Source of the DNA: Maribacter polysiphoniae
GTDB taxonomy: Bacteria; Bacteroidota; Bacteroidia; Flavobacteriales; Flavobacteriaceae
NCBI RefSeq assembly: GCF_003148665.1
Contig: NZ_QGGQ01000010.1
Location: 62,001 to 126,000 of the forward strand
Length of the DNA: 64,000 nucleotides
Reading direction: 5' to 3'
Positions 27,071 to 35,158 of the stretch are shown piece after piece. The position numbers and the translations under genes were made by a program. Position 1 is the first letter of the stretch, and each line of letters begins with the position of its first letter. The notes below the pieces were generated by a model. It was not told the DNA's origin and made no database searches. It saw only the letters and a list, made by a program, of their open reading frames with translations.

Positions 27071-28003
27071 TTGCAAACTACAAAGGACATACCATTCCAT
27101 CATTATTCGGAGACGTACAAATATGTAAATATTACGGACGGTCATCCTGCCCTTTCAATTAATCCTGATTTCCCATTTGTAATGACGAGATTCGACCTGA
27201 TGGGTCGCAGGGCACAGGCCGAAATTCCCCATCGCCATGATTATTTTGAAATCATATTTTTGGAAGACGGCGCAGGACAACATATCATTGATTATGAATC
27301 ATACGAAATACAAACCCCTGCTTTTTATTTACTGTCTAAGGGACAGATACATTTTTGGAAATTGACAAAAGGATTACAAGGGAGTGTATTACTTTTTCCA
27401 AGGGAATTTCTGATCCCTCCTACAACCGCTTTGAATCAAGAAGGGGATTTGGCGATTTTCAATACGTTAAGTAAAGCGCCTTATGTTCTCTTAGACGATG
27501 ATAATTTTTCTAAAATACATGGATTATTAAAGAATATCAATGAAGAATTCTTGAGGCAATCCGACTGTAGTCTTTCCATGCTCCGTGCTTACTTGCATAT
27601 TTTACTGGGGAATCTGTTTCGTGTTTATGCCCACGGCCAGAAAAGCGATATTTTAGATAATACCAATGCAATGGTTCGTAAGTTCCGACAGTTGGTTTCT
27701 GAAAATTATCTTAGGGTCCGTTCCGTTCAAGAGTATGCCGATCTGATAGGAATCAGTGCGACGCACCTTAGGGATACCGTAAAGAATATTACTGGTTATT
27801 CCCCAGGGCAACTTATACGACAAGAACTGATTTTTGAAGCAAAAAGAAGATTGGCGAATACCGAATTAACAACGGCGGAAATCGGTTATTCCCTTAATTT
27901 TGAGGATACTTCCTATTTCAGTAGGTTTTTTAAGCGTGAAACCGGTGAATGTCCATCGCGCTACAGAGAGGAAATCAGAAAGAAATACAATATCAAGATT
28001 TAA
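27071..28003 (+). CDS. AraC-family transcriptional regulator
   Basis: A 310-residue regulator. The N-terminal cupin-like ligand domain has IPHRHDYFEIIFLEDGAGQH and QTPAFYLLSKGQIHFWK (about 40-150). The C-terminal double HTH (about 205-305) has YADLIGISATHLRDTVKNIT and IGYSLNFEDTSYFSRFFKRE, the second being the AraC signature. The start is TTG at 27071: an in-frame TAA lies just upstream, and the first ATG would delete 37 residues of the ligand domain. It heads the island, and three units downstream share a 30-bp box at fixed spacing from a -7 element, so it is the best candidate for their activator. Confidence 0.9.
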   Translation: MQTTKDIPFHHYSETYKYVNITDGHPALSINPDFPFVMTRFDLMGRRAQAEIPHRHDYFEIIFLEDGAGQHIIDYESYEIQTPAFYLLSKGQIHFWKLTKGLQGSVLLFPREFLIPPTTALNQEGDLAIFNTLSKAPYVLLDDDNFSKIHGLLKNINEEFLRQSDCSLSMLRAYLHILLGNLFRVYAHGQKSDILDNTNAMVRKFRQLVSENYLRVRSVQEYADLIGISATHLRDTVKNITGYSPGQLIRQELIFEAKRRLANTELTTAEIGYSLNFEDTSYFSRFFKRETGECPSRYREEIRKKYNIKI

Positions 28004-28030
28004 TATTTCAAAGTCCTTTGGATTAAATCA

Positions 28031-28094
28031 TTGAAAAGTGCCATACTTTCGGTAATCAGTGTCTTATCTACCAATTACAGTACCAATAACTTTG
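28031..28094 (+). promoter_or_regulatory. island promoter 1: shared activator box plus -7 element
   Basis: Box at 28031-28060, starting TTGAAAAGTGCCATA and ending CGGTAATCAGT, with the -7 element TAACTTTG at 28087-28094. The distance from box start to -7 start is 56 bp, the same as in the other two copies. No TTG is seen at -33, as expected of an activator-dependent promoter. It drives the AhpD-like gene at 28153. Confidence 0.75.
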
Positions 28095-28152
28095 TATTTG
28101 AATATATAGATGTTCAGGGCTTTTTTAAGTATGCCTTCTAAAAATAAGTATC

Positions 28153-28776
28153 ATGGAATCAAATAAATTAAAAGCTAAAATATTTACAACATCAACCTTT
28201 TACAGGCATTTAAAAATAGTGATTGCTAACTTTTCCGATGTGCTTAAATCCAGAAAAACCGGGAATGTCAATAAAGCGTTTCGGTCCAAGATAATGTTGG
28301 CAGTTACCCACGTGAATGGTTGTAGGTATTGTAATTATTTCCATACTAAAAATGCAATTGATGCAGGAACTTCGGAAGATGAATTAAAATCCATGCTTAA
28401 TGGGGAATTCGGCGAAATCGGTAGCGATGAATCCGTGGCACTTCTGTTTGCCCAACATTATGCTTACACCGATGGATATCCCGACAAGAAAACCTATGTA
28501 AAATTTGTTGAACACTATGGAAATCAGAAAGCAGCGGATATCATGGCTATGATACGACTGATCATGGTCGGAAATATTCACGGTATTGCATTGGATGCAT
28601 TGCAAAGTAGGTTGAAAGGAAGAAAAATGGAAGGCAGTAAATTTAAACATGAGATGGGAATCTTCTTTGGGATATTCGTAATGATTCCTTTAGCAATTGT
28701 GCAGGTATGGTTCGAAAAAATATTCTTAAAGGGTACCCATATGAAATTAAAAGGCATGCATTTTATACATAGATAG
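28153..28776 (+). CDS. AhpD-like / carboxymuconolactone decarboxylase-family protein with C-terminal membrane segment
   Basis: A 207-residue protein with the alkylhydroperoxidase AhpD core. The redox motif is NGCRYCNYFHTKNAIDAG (Cys57, Cys60 and His64), the CxxC-x3-H arrangement that gives thiol-dependent peroxidase activity in AhpD. The C-terminal part, which the core family lacks, has a hydrophobic helix (GIFFGIFVMIPLAIVQVW, about 173-190) and a basic tail, suggesting membrane attachment. It follows the AraC-family gene and has its own copy of the shared promoter box. A redox-protective role alongside the reductive dehalogenase is inference. Confidence 0.85.
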   Translation: MESNKLKAKIFTTSTFYRHLKIVIANFSDVLKSRKTGNVNKAFRSKIMLAVTHVNGCRYCNYFHTKNAIDAGTSEDELKSMLNGEFGEIGSDESVALLFAQHYAYTDGYPDKKTYVKFVEHYGNQKAADIMAMIRLIMVGNIHGIALDALQSRLKGRKMEGSKFKHEMGIFFGIFVMIPLAIVQVWFEKIFLKGTHMKLKGMHFIHR

Positions 28777-29080
28777 GGTAATCTACCCGCTAGTGTAATG
28801 AACCAAAGAGGTTTTGAAGGGTCCATTAAAAAATTTAAAAGTCTAAAAGAAGCATATAACAAGCGTGTATTTATATGCAATTATTTTCAGTAACTACTTA
28901 CGATCTTGGTAATCTAAGGAATTATAAGCCATAATAGCTAGAGGATCCTATTTCCATGGGCATTGAAAAGTGCCATATTATCCGTATTTAGTCTCTTATA
29001 TATCTAATTCTTCGCGAATACATTTGTACGGTACAAGCAAGTATTCACTAAGAAATAATATATAATTTGAAAGGAGAAAA
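28777..29080. other. intergenic region holding island promoter 2
   Basis: Apart from the box and -7 element listed separately I see no gene here. A purine-rich AAAGGAGAAAA sits 5-15 bp before the 29081 start, a clearer ribosome-binding site than is usual in this genome. Confidence 0.5.
28963..29026 (+). promoter_or_regulatory. island promoter 2: shared activator box plus -7 element
   Basis: Box at 28963-28992 (starts TTGAAAAGTGCCATA, ends CCGTATTTAGT) and -7 element TACATTTG at 29019-29026, 56 bp from box start. It drives the OsmC-like genes. It matches the copy at 31931 in 28 of 30 positions. Confidence 0.78.
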
Positions 29081-29929
29081 ATGAAAACAATAAAAAATGT
29101 GAACCTCATTACCGTACTGGTTGCTTTTTTAATTAGTGCTGGAACAGTTCAAGCTCAAAACAAAGAAGCTTATAAAGACTACAATGTAATATCAAGAAGT
29201 GATATTGGACCTAGGCCAGCGGGCTTTCAACCAACAAAAGCAGCACCTGCTAATGGTGCCTATAGTGAGAGTGTAGCTACGGCTTCAAGCAGGGTGTTGA
29301 ATGAAGAAACGGTCATGCTAAAAAAAGTGAACGTGCAGCCTATTGGCGAAAAAGAATTTAGCGCATGGGAATTATTATGTGATGAAGGTGGCCATACCTA
29401 CAAACAATCGGCTCCAAACCCATTAAGTTATATGGTAGGAGGTATTTCTTCCAGTTTGCTGACACGTGTGGAACAGGCTATAAGGGTTATGGATTTAAAT
29501 GTTGCCAGTGCAAAAGTTGAAGCGAAAGTGTTTTATAGATTCGATGAGCCTATGACACCGAATTGGAGAGGATATACCGATAAACTTATTGCCAATATCC
29601 TTATTGAAAGTGATGAACCTGCGGAAAAAATTGCAGTGATGAAGAAGATGGCCGTTCAGGCATGGGCTATTGGGGAATGTATTATGAATACTACTCCTGT
29701 GGATGCACAATTTGAGTATAATACCAAAATTTGGGAAACAGATTCTGCCAGGCCAGGGAAAGTAGCCGGTCCGGATTCGTTTGATAATGGTTTGAAAATC
29801 TCTTCACAAGGTAATAGCCCACAACCCGAAAGTTTTTCACTGGGTGCTGATGCCAGTATGGAGAAATTCACCGATCCATTTATTTTCGAAGTGGTAAGTG
29901 TTTCGGAATCCGCCAATGACACCCAATGA
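29081..29929 (+). CDS. secreted OsmC-like protein, N-terminal part of a tandem-domain gene ended by an in-frame TGA
   Basis: 282 residues: a Sec signal peptide (to QAQ at residue 26), a linker, and an OsmC-like domain (about 75-215) with NPLSYMVGGISSSLLTRVEQ in the place of the OsmC helix that normally carries the first redox Cys. That Cys is Ser here; one Cys remains in WAIGECIMN. The reading frame continues past the TGA at 29927 without shift into a second OsmC-like domain, and the next gene encodes the same two domains as one chain. The aligned residue at the stop is Arg (DTQ-stop-PYLHK against NSD-Arg-PYLNK), so a CGA to TGA change explains it. Function unknown; probably periplasmic. Confidence 0.8.
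   Translation: MKTIKNVNLITVLVAFLISAGTVQAQNKEAYKDYNVISRSDIGPRPAGFQPTKAAPANGAYSESVATASSRVLNEETVMLKKVNVQPIGEKEFSAWELLCDEGGHTYKQSAPNPLSYMVGGISSSLLTRVEQAIRVMDLNVASAKVEAKVFYRFDEPMTPNWRGYTDKLIANILIESDEPAEKIAVMKKMAVQAWAIGECIMNTTPVDAQFEYNTKIWETDSARPGKVAGPDSFDNGLKISSQGNSPQPESFSLGADASMEKFTDPFIFEVVSVSESANDTQ
29927..29929 (+). other. in-frame TGA interrupting the first tandem OsmC-like gene
   Basis: The frame before (from 29081) and after (to 30367) is the same and remains open on both sides. The TGA replaces the codon for a conserved Arg in the paralogue and is followed by C, the leakiest context for UGA. It is either a recent nonsense mutation or a readthrough site. Confidence 0.85.
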
Positions 29930-30367
29930 CCTTATTTGCATAAAGTGAAAATCAGGGCCATTCAGGAAAACTATCTGGCATGGGATATTTATACGGATGA
30001 CAGTCACGGATTTAAGGGTGTGGACAAAGCCCCGACTTCAAGTGATCTGTTTACGGCAGGCACTAGTTTATGCTTAATGAGTCAACTAACCGGGTGGTCG
30101 GAGTTTTATAAACATCAGGGTATTGAATTCGATGATTTCCGTGTGGAACACCAATTCAATTATCAAGTGGATAATTATATGACGCCATCGGCAGTAGGAC
30201 ATGTAGATGGGGTAACTACAAGGATCCTTATAAAAAGTGGGAATAGCGGGAAAGTAATGGGCGATTATGCCAGACATGCCCTTCGTACTTGTTTCGCTGT
30301 GGAAGCGGTTACAGGAGCAACAACAACGGAAATCGGTGTTTATCAAAACGGAAAACCCATTAAATAA
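29930..30367 (+). CDS. OsmC-like domain, C-terminal part of the interrupted tandem gene
   Basis: About 145 codons open directly after the TGA, in the same frame. If translated alone, the first start codon is TTG at 29936. The product is one OsmC-like domain with a Cys in LFTAGTSLCLMSQL and a second in ALRTCFAVEAVTGAT, matching the spaced cysteine pair of OsmC/Ohr peroxidases. It has no signal peptide of its own, so expression alone would leave it in the cytoplasm, unlike its paralogue. That argues it was, or is, the second half of the upstream gene. The next gene begins 17 bp later, preceded by a clear GAGGAGG ribosome-binding site. Confidence 0.72.
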   Translation, partial: PYLHKVKIRAIQENYLAWDIYTDDSHGFKGVDKAPTSSDLFTAGTSLCLMSQLTGWSEFYKHQGIEFDDFRVEHQFNYQVDNYMTPSAVGHVDGVTTRILIKSGNSGKVMGDYARHALRTCFAVEAVTGATTTEIGVYQNGKPIK

Positions 30368-30384
30368 TTGAGGAGGAAATAAAA

Positions 30385-31719
30385 ATGAAAAAAGGATATA
30401 AGATTAGCATAGCGATTGTAATCGCAGCAGCAGTAATAGCGGTCATCTTTTGGTTTTCAATGCCCAGTGAGCAAAGGCACATGATTTCATTCATGACACT
30501 AAACGGAGATAGTTATGATAATTATCAAGAATATCAGGTAATTGACCGTAATGATAAAGCCTTAGTGCCAACATCTTTTGAACCTGATGTCGCAGATACA
30601 ATTGCAGGAAATAATAATCGTAATGTAGTTGCAATCACCGAAATGGTAAAGAATGAAAATTCAAAGATGATGAAAAAAGCAATGGTACAAGCTACGGGTA
30701 TTGATGATTACACAGGATGGCATTTAATCGCTGACGAAGGTGCTAAGAAAGGAGCAAACCCTTTTGGACCTTCTCCCCTTAGTTATTACACCAGTGGTTT
30801 GGCAGCAAATCTACATACGCAAATTCTTAAGGCCGCAGAAGTCAAAGGTGTTGAATTAGATAATGTTAAAGTAGAAATATTAAATAAATTTCGTTGGAAT
30901 GAAATGATGTCTCCTGAAGGTGCTGGATTTCTAGATGTAACAACTACAAATATAATTATAAAAAGTAAAGTGTCTAAAGAACTAATTGGGGAAATAAAAA
31001 AAATGGCTCTAAATTCATGGACTGCAGGTGAAGCTATCCGAAATGAAACAGTGATTGAACCTACTTTAATTGTAAATAATAACGACTTTGAAGATTATCA
31101 TGCCACGTCAGGAACAACCCTTTCTGAGATATCTATTGTTGATGGACTTAAATTAAGTTCTATTACTAAGGTATCCATAAAACCGGAGTATTTAAAGCCT
31201 GTTGTTAAGGACGAAGGAGATATTGGCTTTGATGCCTTGGCGAATATGGAGTTTGAAATATTTGCAATCTCTGAATCTACCGAAAACAGTGATAGACCCT
31301 ATTTGAACAAAATCACGCTGTCAACACCTTCGTCAGAAACTTGGGAAATATACGCAGATGAATTTATGGGAGCTAATGACCGTCCTGTAGCACCAACTTC
31401 TTTAGAATACTTTACGGCAGGAACTGCTTTATGCTTAACGTCACAAACAACATTGGTTAGCGCAATGATGGGCTTGGACTATAATGACTATCGTATTGAA
31501 AACCAAATGGATTACAGACAGGAAGCTATAGATTCTACCAACATGGCTAGTTATACTGATACCGTTCATTCATACATTATAATTGAATCAAATGAATCTC
31601 AAGAACGATTAAAAACCTTCTATAATAAATCTTTATCGTTGTGCTTTGCGGGCGAGGGACTAAAAAATGCAACGGATATGAATACCAACTGCTATTTAAA
31701 CGGCGAACTTGTAAAATAG
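30385..31719 (+). CDS. membrane-anchored protein with two tandem OsmC-like domains
   Basis: 444 residues with an N-terminal anchor (ISIAIVIAAAVIAVIFWF). Domain 1 (about 95-220: GPSPLSYYTSGLAANLHTQI) has lost both OsmC cysteines. Domain 2 (about 310-444) keeps them: YFTAGTALCLTSQT and NKSLSLCFAGEGL. It is the intact paralogue of the interrupted gene just upstream, in the same order and probably the same transcript. Codon use is visibly more AT-rich than in flanking genes, suggesting separate acquisition. OsmC proteins reduce organic hydroperoxides in the cytoplasm; an exported tandem form is unusual and its substrate is unknown. Two hairpins follow the stop. Confidence 0.85.
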   Translation: MKKGYKISIAIVIAAAVIAVIFWFSMPSEQRHMISFMTLNGDSYDNYQEYQVIDRNDKALVPTSFEPDVADTIAGNNNRNVVAITEMVKNENSKMMKKAMVQATGIDDYTGWHLIADEGAKKGANPFGPSPLSYYTSGLAANLHTQILKAAEVKGVELDNVKVEILNKFRWNEMMSPEGAGFLDVTTTNIIIKSKVSKELIGEIKKMALNSWTAGEAIRNETVIEPTLIVNNNDFEDYHATSGTTLSEISIVDGLKLSSITKVSIKPEYLKPVVKDEGDIGFDALANMEFEIFAISESTENSDRPYLNKITLSTPSSETWEIYADEFMGANDRPVAPTSLEYFTAGTALCLTSQTTLVSAMMGLDYNDYRIENQMDYRQEAIDSTNMASYTDTVHSYIIIESNESQERLKTFYNKSLSLCFAGEGLKNATDMNTNCYLNGELVK

Positions 31720-31734
31720 TCTTTTTGTAAGTAT

Positions 31735-31813
31735 CAGAGCAAGCATTTCCTGCTCTGGTTGAATTACAAAAATAGTAAGACCTATTTGGGATTATCTTCC
31801 TAAATGGGTCTTA
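31735..31813 (+). terminator. double hairpin after the tandem OsmC-like gene
   Basis: First stem: CAGAGCA (31735-31741) with TGCTCTG (31751-31757). Second: an imperfect stem from TAAGACC (31776-31782) to GGTCTTA (31807-31813), extended inward by ATTTgGGA/TTCCtAAAT and followed by TGTGTTTTT. The second looks like the functional terminator. Confidence 0.7.
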
Positions 31814-31930
31814 TGTGTTTTTAAGAAATAAGTCAAGGCTTATAGAGGTAAAACACTTAATAGAAGCAGTTTTAAATAAGGAGCAAATTCACCCTGGTAA
31901 AACCCTTCGGAAAACGTAATATCCAAATCG

Positions 31931-31994
31931 TTGAAAAGTACCATATAATCCGTATTTAGTTAATTATTTGCAGTAAATCAATAAGTTAAATTTG
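31931..31994 (+). promoter_or_regulatory. island promoter 3: shared activator box plus -7 element (rdh operon)
   Basis: Box at 31931-31960 (starts TTGAAAAGTACCATA, ends CCGTATTTAGT) with the -7 element TAAATTTG at 31987-31994, again exactly 56 bp from box start to -7 start. It lies directly in front of the RdhA gene. Confidence 0.78.
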
Positions 31995-32022
31995 ATTAGT
32001 TCAATTTTAAAAAGGGATTATT

Positions 32023-33480
32023 ATGGCAAAGTCAAATAAGAAGTATCACTCCACCGTTGGCCGAAGGGATTTCATGAAAAAGTTGGGTGTAGGGGCCGGT
32101 GCCCTAGGATTGGGGGCTGCCGGGTTTGCGGCATCGGGAATCGGTGCTGAGGGATTTAAAGATCTTGATGAAATGATGGCTTCCCCATTAGCTGAACGCA
32201 AATTACCGTTCTGGGTCAAAGAAGTGGATGAACCTACGGTAAAAATAGATTGGGAGAATATGGAAATATTCGAAGGTCCTGAAAAGACATTGTTCAATCC
32301 TGCTTCTTGGGAGAATCCCCAAGATTATAAAGATATCTATGATAGGAACATTGCATCGACAAAAAAAAATGTACAAGAAAATGTTCCCGGACTTTCGTTA
32401 AAGGATAGGGCACTGGCTGATGCCAACTGTTGGGGTTGGGGAGGACGTTCCGGTGCTGATTTGGCTCCACCTTGGGCCGGTACTGAAGTGAAGGCCAATC
32501 CAATGTGGGAACACCCAACCATGTTTTATACCCCTGAAGATTATGGGGTGCCTAAATACAATGGTACTCCCGAAGAAAATTCCAGAATGCTTAGGACTGC
32601 AGGAAGGATTATGGGGGCTTCGGATATGGGATTTGTAAAACTCGACGAAAGAACGAAAAAATTACTCTGGGGCAAGATCAAATTTGAAAACGTAGAGAAA
32701 GGATATGCAGAGGTTGAAAAAAACAAATATGTATTGCCGAACAAAGATTTATGGGCCATATGCTCCGTAATCCCACAATCGTTATGGATGCAGCAATTTA
32801 CCGAACGTATGAGCTGGGCATCGAGTAATACGATGAGTTATTCAAGAGCCAATATCTACGGGAATAGATTGAGTGTGTTTCTAAGAGGATTGGGATACCA
32901 AGCTTATGGCGGGGATACGGAATCCGTAGGACGATTGGTAGGTTTTGGTGTCATGTCGGGAATGGGGGAATACGGTAGAGCAGGTATTCTTGTGAGTCCA
33001 CAATATGGTACCAACATAAGAACGGTAATGGTAACGATTACCGACTTGCCGTTGGCTGTGACAAAACCAATAGATGCAGGTATTTCCAAATTTTGCGAAA
33101 CTTGTAAAAAGTGTGGTGAAATGTGTCCTTCGGGAGCAATAAGTATGGAGGATAAGCCATTCTGGGGAGGTAATACTGCCAGTCAGGCAAAAGGAATTAA
33201 AGGCTGGTATATGGATAATAAAAAATGTTACTCCTACATGTTAGGGGGCGAACCGGATTGTAGTCGTTGTCAAACCGTATGTCCGTTTACAAAATTCGAT
33301 GATGCGGTAATACATGATCTAATCAAATTATCGATCGGGTCTACCTCTAAATTAAATGCCGCGATCCGAAAAATGGATGATGTATTTGGCTATGGTAAGG
33401 AGCCTGATCTGAGCAAAACAGCATGGGATCTTGATCCAATGGATATTCCTGTATATGGTCTGGATAAATCACGTTCGTAA
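32023..33480 (+). CDS. reductive dehalogenase catalytic subunit (RdhA-like), Tat-exported Fe-S/corrinoid protein
   Basis: 485 residues. A twin-arginine signal (GRRDFMKKLGVGAGALGLG, about 13-31) directs a folded cofactor protein across the inner membrane. The middle (about 180-350) is the RdhA catalytic region (MLRTAGRIMGASDMGFVKL, SRANIYGNRLSVFLRGLGY). The C-terminal 2[4Fe-4S] ferredoxin part has CETCKKCGEMCP (Cys358, 361, 364, 368) and C-X10-C-X2-C-X3-C (Cys402, 413, 416, 420). RdhA enzymes use a cob(I)amide to remove halide from organohalides. The related queuosine enzyme QueG lacks a Tat signal and RdhB/RdhC partners, so RdhA is favoured. The substrate cannot be inferred. It is first in a five-gene operon under the shared activator box. 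Confidence 0.87.
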   Translation: MAKSNKKYHSTVGRRDFMKKLGVGAGALGLGAAGFAASGIGAEGFKDLDEMMASPLAERKLPFWVKEVDEPTVKIDWENMEIFEGPEKTLFNPASWENPQDYKDIYDRNIASTKKNVQENVPGLSLKDRALADANCWGWGGRSGADLAPPWAGTEVKANPMWEHPTMFYTPEDYGVPKYNGTPEENSRMLRTAGRIMGASDMGFVKLDERTKKLLWGKIKFENVEKGYAEVEKNKYVLPNKDLWAICSVIPQSLWMQQFTERMSWASSNTMSYSRANIYGNRLSVFLRGLGYQAYGGDTESVGRLVGFGVMSGMGEYGRAGILVSPQYGTNIRTVMVTITDLPLAVTKPIDAGISKFCETCKKCGEMCPSGAISMEDKPFWGGNTASQAKGIKGWYMDNKKCYSYMLGGEPDCSRCQTVCPFTKFDDAVIHDLIKLSIGSTSKLNAAIRKMDDVFGYGKEPDLSKTAWDLDPMDIPVYGLDKSRS

Positions 33481-33497
33481 AACTAAAAAATGATATT

Positions 33498-33806
33498 ATG
33501 AGATTAATAAGTTGGATTTGGTTTTGGTATGTTTTGGTCGGATTTATAATGGGGGGTGGCGCCGTATTGATTTGGCACATTCTAAAAAGTGTTCACCTAA
33601 AATTGGTCTGGTACGAGTGGATTTTAATGATACTGGTTTATTTTGTTTTTATGTTGATGTGTCAAACATTTATAGCATCATTTCAAGAGTTTGAACCGAA
33701 AGCTGCATGGTTTTCATTGATTTTTATGGGAATCCCGGTACTCATAATGGGGGTTGTCTTATTCAGGTCTCTAAGAAAAAGATATACTAAAAAACAAGTC
33801 GATTAA
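33498..33806 (+). CDS. RdhB-like membrane anchor of the reductive dehalogenase
   Basis: A 102-residue, three-helix membrane protein (helices about 5-25, 38-58 and 72-92). The segment WYEWILMILVYF followed by FQEFEPKAAWFSLIFMGIPV matches the RdhB pattern, in which the E-x-EPKAAW loop on the outer face is thought to dock RdhA. It starts 17 bp after rdhA, as is normal for rdhAB pairs. This is strong contextual support for calling the upstream gene a respiratory-type reductive dehalogenase. Confidence 0.82.
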   Translation: MRLISWIWFWYVLVGFIMGGGAVLIWHILKSVHLKLVWYEWILMILVYFVFMLMCQTFIASFQEFEPKAAWFSLIFMGIPVLIMGVVLFRSLRKRYTKKQVD

Positions 33807-33849
33807 GTCCATTCTGAATAGTTGAAAATCGAGCATGTAAACTATTTAA

Positions 33850-35034
33850 ATGATCTATAACAAAACAAGTTCAAAGAAAATTGAAGCTAAGTTGGCTATT
33901 GTTTCCATAGCGGTGATTATAGTCGCTTGGTTTATCGGAGGCCAATTGGAAGTAGCTGATATTGTTTCCACCATTAAGGCGAAAATGCCAGAAATCGTTA
34001 AACTTGAGGAAATAGGAAAAGTATCATACAAGATTTATAATGCTGAAGAAGAACCTTTAGGGTATGTAACCATAGAATCGTCGATGGGGTACGGCGGTCC
34101 ACTGCAAATGGCAGTAGCTGTTGATAACAAAGGGAAGATATTCGATCTGGCGGTAATCAATTCAAAGGAAACACCATCGTATCTGGATAAGGTTTTAAAA
34201 ACGGATTTTATAGAAGGACTTTTAGGTAAGAATTATGATGATGAATATTCGATAGGCAATGAGGTTGATGCTGTATCAAGTGCAACGTATTCTTCTAGGG
34301 CCATAGTCGAAGCCACTAAAAAAGGGAATAGGTTTGTTGCGGCCAAGGTACTGGGTTATGAAATTCCTAAGGATGAAACACCCGCACTTCGGTTCGGTGT
34401 TCAGGAAATAGTATTGTTATTACTATTTGCCGTTGGGTATTTCGCCCATAAAAACACCTTTAAGTATAAAAAAATGGCGCGGTGGGGGACAATGCTCATT
34501 GGTTTATTCGTAATCGGTTTTTATTACAATCAACCTTTTACACTTTCGATGTTTAACCAATTACTTTTAGGATATTTTCCTCCGTTGTATTCACAATTAT
34601 ATTGGTATTTGTTATTGGGGGGTGTATTCCTTGTATTTACAGTGGACAATAAAAATCCGTACTGCTCTTGGTTTTGTCCTTTCGGGGCCGCACAGGAATG
34701 TATGGGTGTGATTGGTGGTGCAAAACACAGACCAATAGGAAAATTTAAGATTGTATTGAAATGGACTTTGAGGATTCTGGTCCTGTTGGCGATTGTGATC
34801 GCATTGTTATTGAGAAACCCCGGTGTTACCAGTTATGAGGTATTCGGAACCTTGTTTAAATTAACGGGAAGCAATTTTCAATTTGCAATATTGGGAATAG
34901 TACTGGTTTCATCCTTGTTCATTAAAAGGCCTTGGTGTAACTACCTATGTCCCTTAGGTCCTGTCACCGAACATTTTACCTATATAAGAAAAATGATAAT
35001 GGATAAATGGAAAAGAAAAAAAGTAAACGTTTAA
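33850..35034 (+). CDS. RdhC/NosR-like membrane flavoprotein with 4Fe-4S motifs
   Basis: 394 residues. One N-terminal helix (about 14-32) precedes a periplasmic FMN-binding domain (about 60-165) whose attachment motif is DAVSSATYSSRAIVEA. Then come about five to six helices and two CxxxCP motifs, CSWFCPFGAAQE (Cys272, Cys276) and CNYLCPLGPVTE (Cys363, Cys367), as in NosR, RnfG/NqrC-like and RdhC proteins. It would carry electrons from the quinol pool or flavin to the exported RdhA. It lies 43 bp after rdhB. The gene end overlaps a small membrane-peptide gene by 28 bp. Confidence 0.85.
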   Translation: MIYNKTSSKKIEAKLAIVSIAVIIVAWFIGGQLEVADIVSTIKAKMPEIVKLEEIGKVSYKIYNAEEEPLGYVTIESSMGYGGPLQMAVAVDNKGKIFDLAVINSKETPSYLDKVLKTDFIEGLLGKNYDDEYSIGNEVDAVSSATYSSRAIVEATKKGNRFVAAKVLGYEIPKDETPALRFGVQEIVLLLLFAVGYFAHKNTFKYKKMARWGTMLIGLFVIGFYYNQPFTLSMFNQLLLGYFPPLYSQLYWYLLLGGVFLVFTVDNKNPYCSWFCPFGAAQECMGVIGGAKHRPIGKFKIVLKWTLRILVLLAIVIALLLRNPGVTSYEVFGTLFKLTGSNFQFAILGIVLVSSLFIKRPWCNYLCPLGPVTEHFTYIRKMIMDKWKRKKVNV

Positions 35035-35120
35035 GGGAGGCTATTGTTATTGCTGTGATATGGGTATGCTTGGGATTGATAATCCTTGAGTTACAATCGA
35101 ACATTCATAACATACTCTAA
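35007..35120 (+). CDS. 37-residue single-helix membrane peptide in the rdh operon
   Basis: Starts at an ATG inside the rdhC 3' end in another frame and runs to TAA at 35118. The product has a lysine/arginine-rich head (MEKKKSKRLREA) and one hydrophobic helix (IVIAVIWVCLGLIILEL), an inside-positive topology. Overlap with rdhC and placement between rdhC and the next gene suggest coupled translation. I know no family for it. It could be a small subunit of the RdhABC complex, or a chance reading frame. Confidence 0.5.
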   Translation: MEKKKSKRLREAIVIAVIWVCLGLIILELQSNIHNIL

Positions 35121-35158
35121 ACAGCTATTGGTTAAAAACTATAAATAATCAACTTAAT

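Larger units (their letters stand above)
31720..32022. other. intergenic region with terminator hairpins and island promoter 3
   Basis: No gene. It holds two hairpins just after the OsmC-like gene and, further on, the promoter of the reductive dehalogenase operon; each is listed separately. Confidence 0.6.

Noticed and set aside
29927-29929. Selenocysteine codon
   Set aside because: The aligned residue in the paralogue is Arg, not Cys, and I see no convincing SECIS-like stem directly after the TGA.
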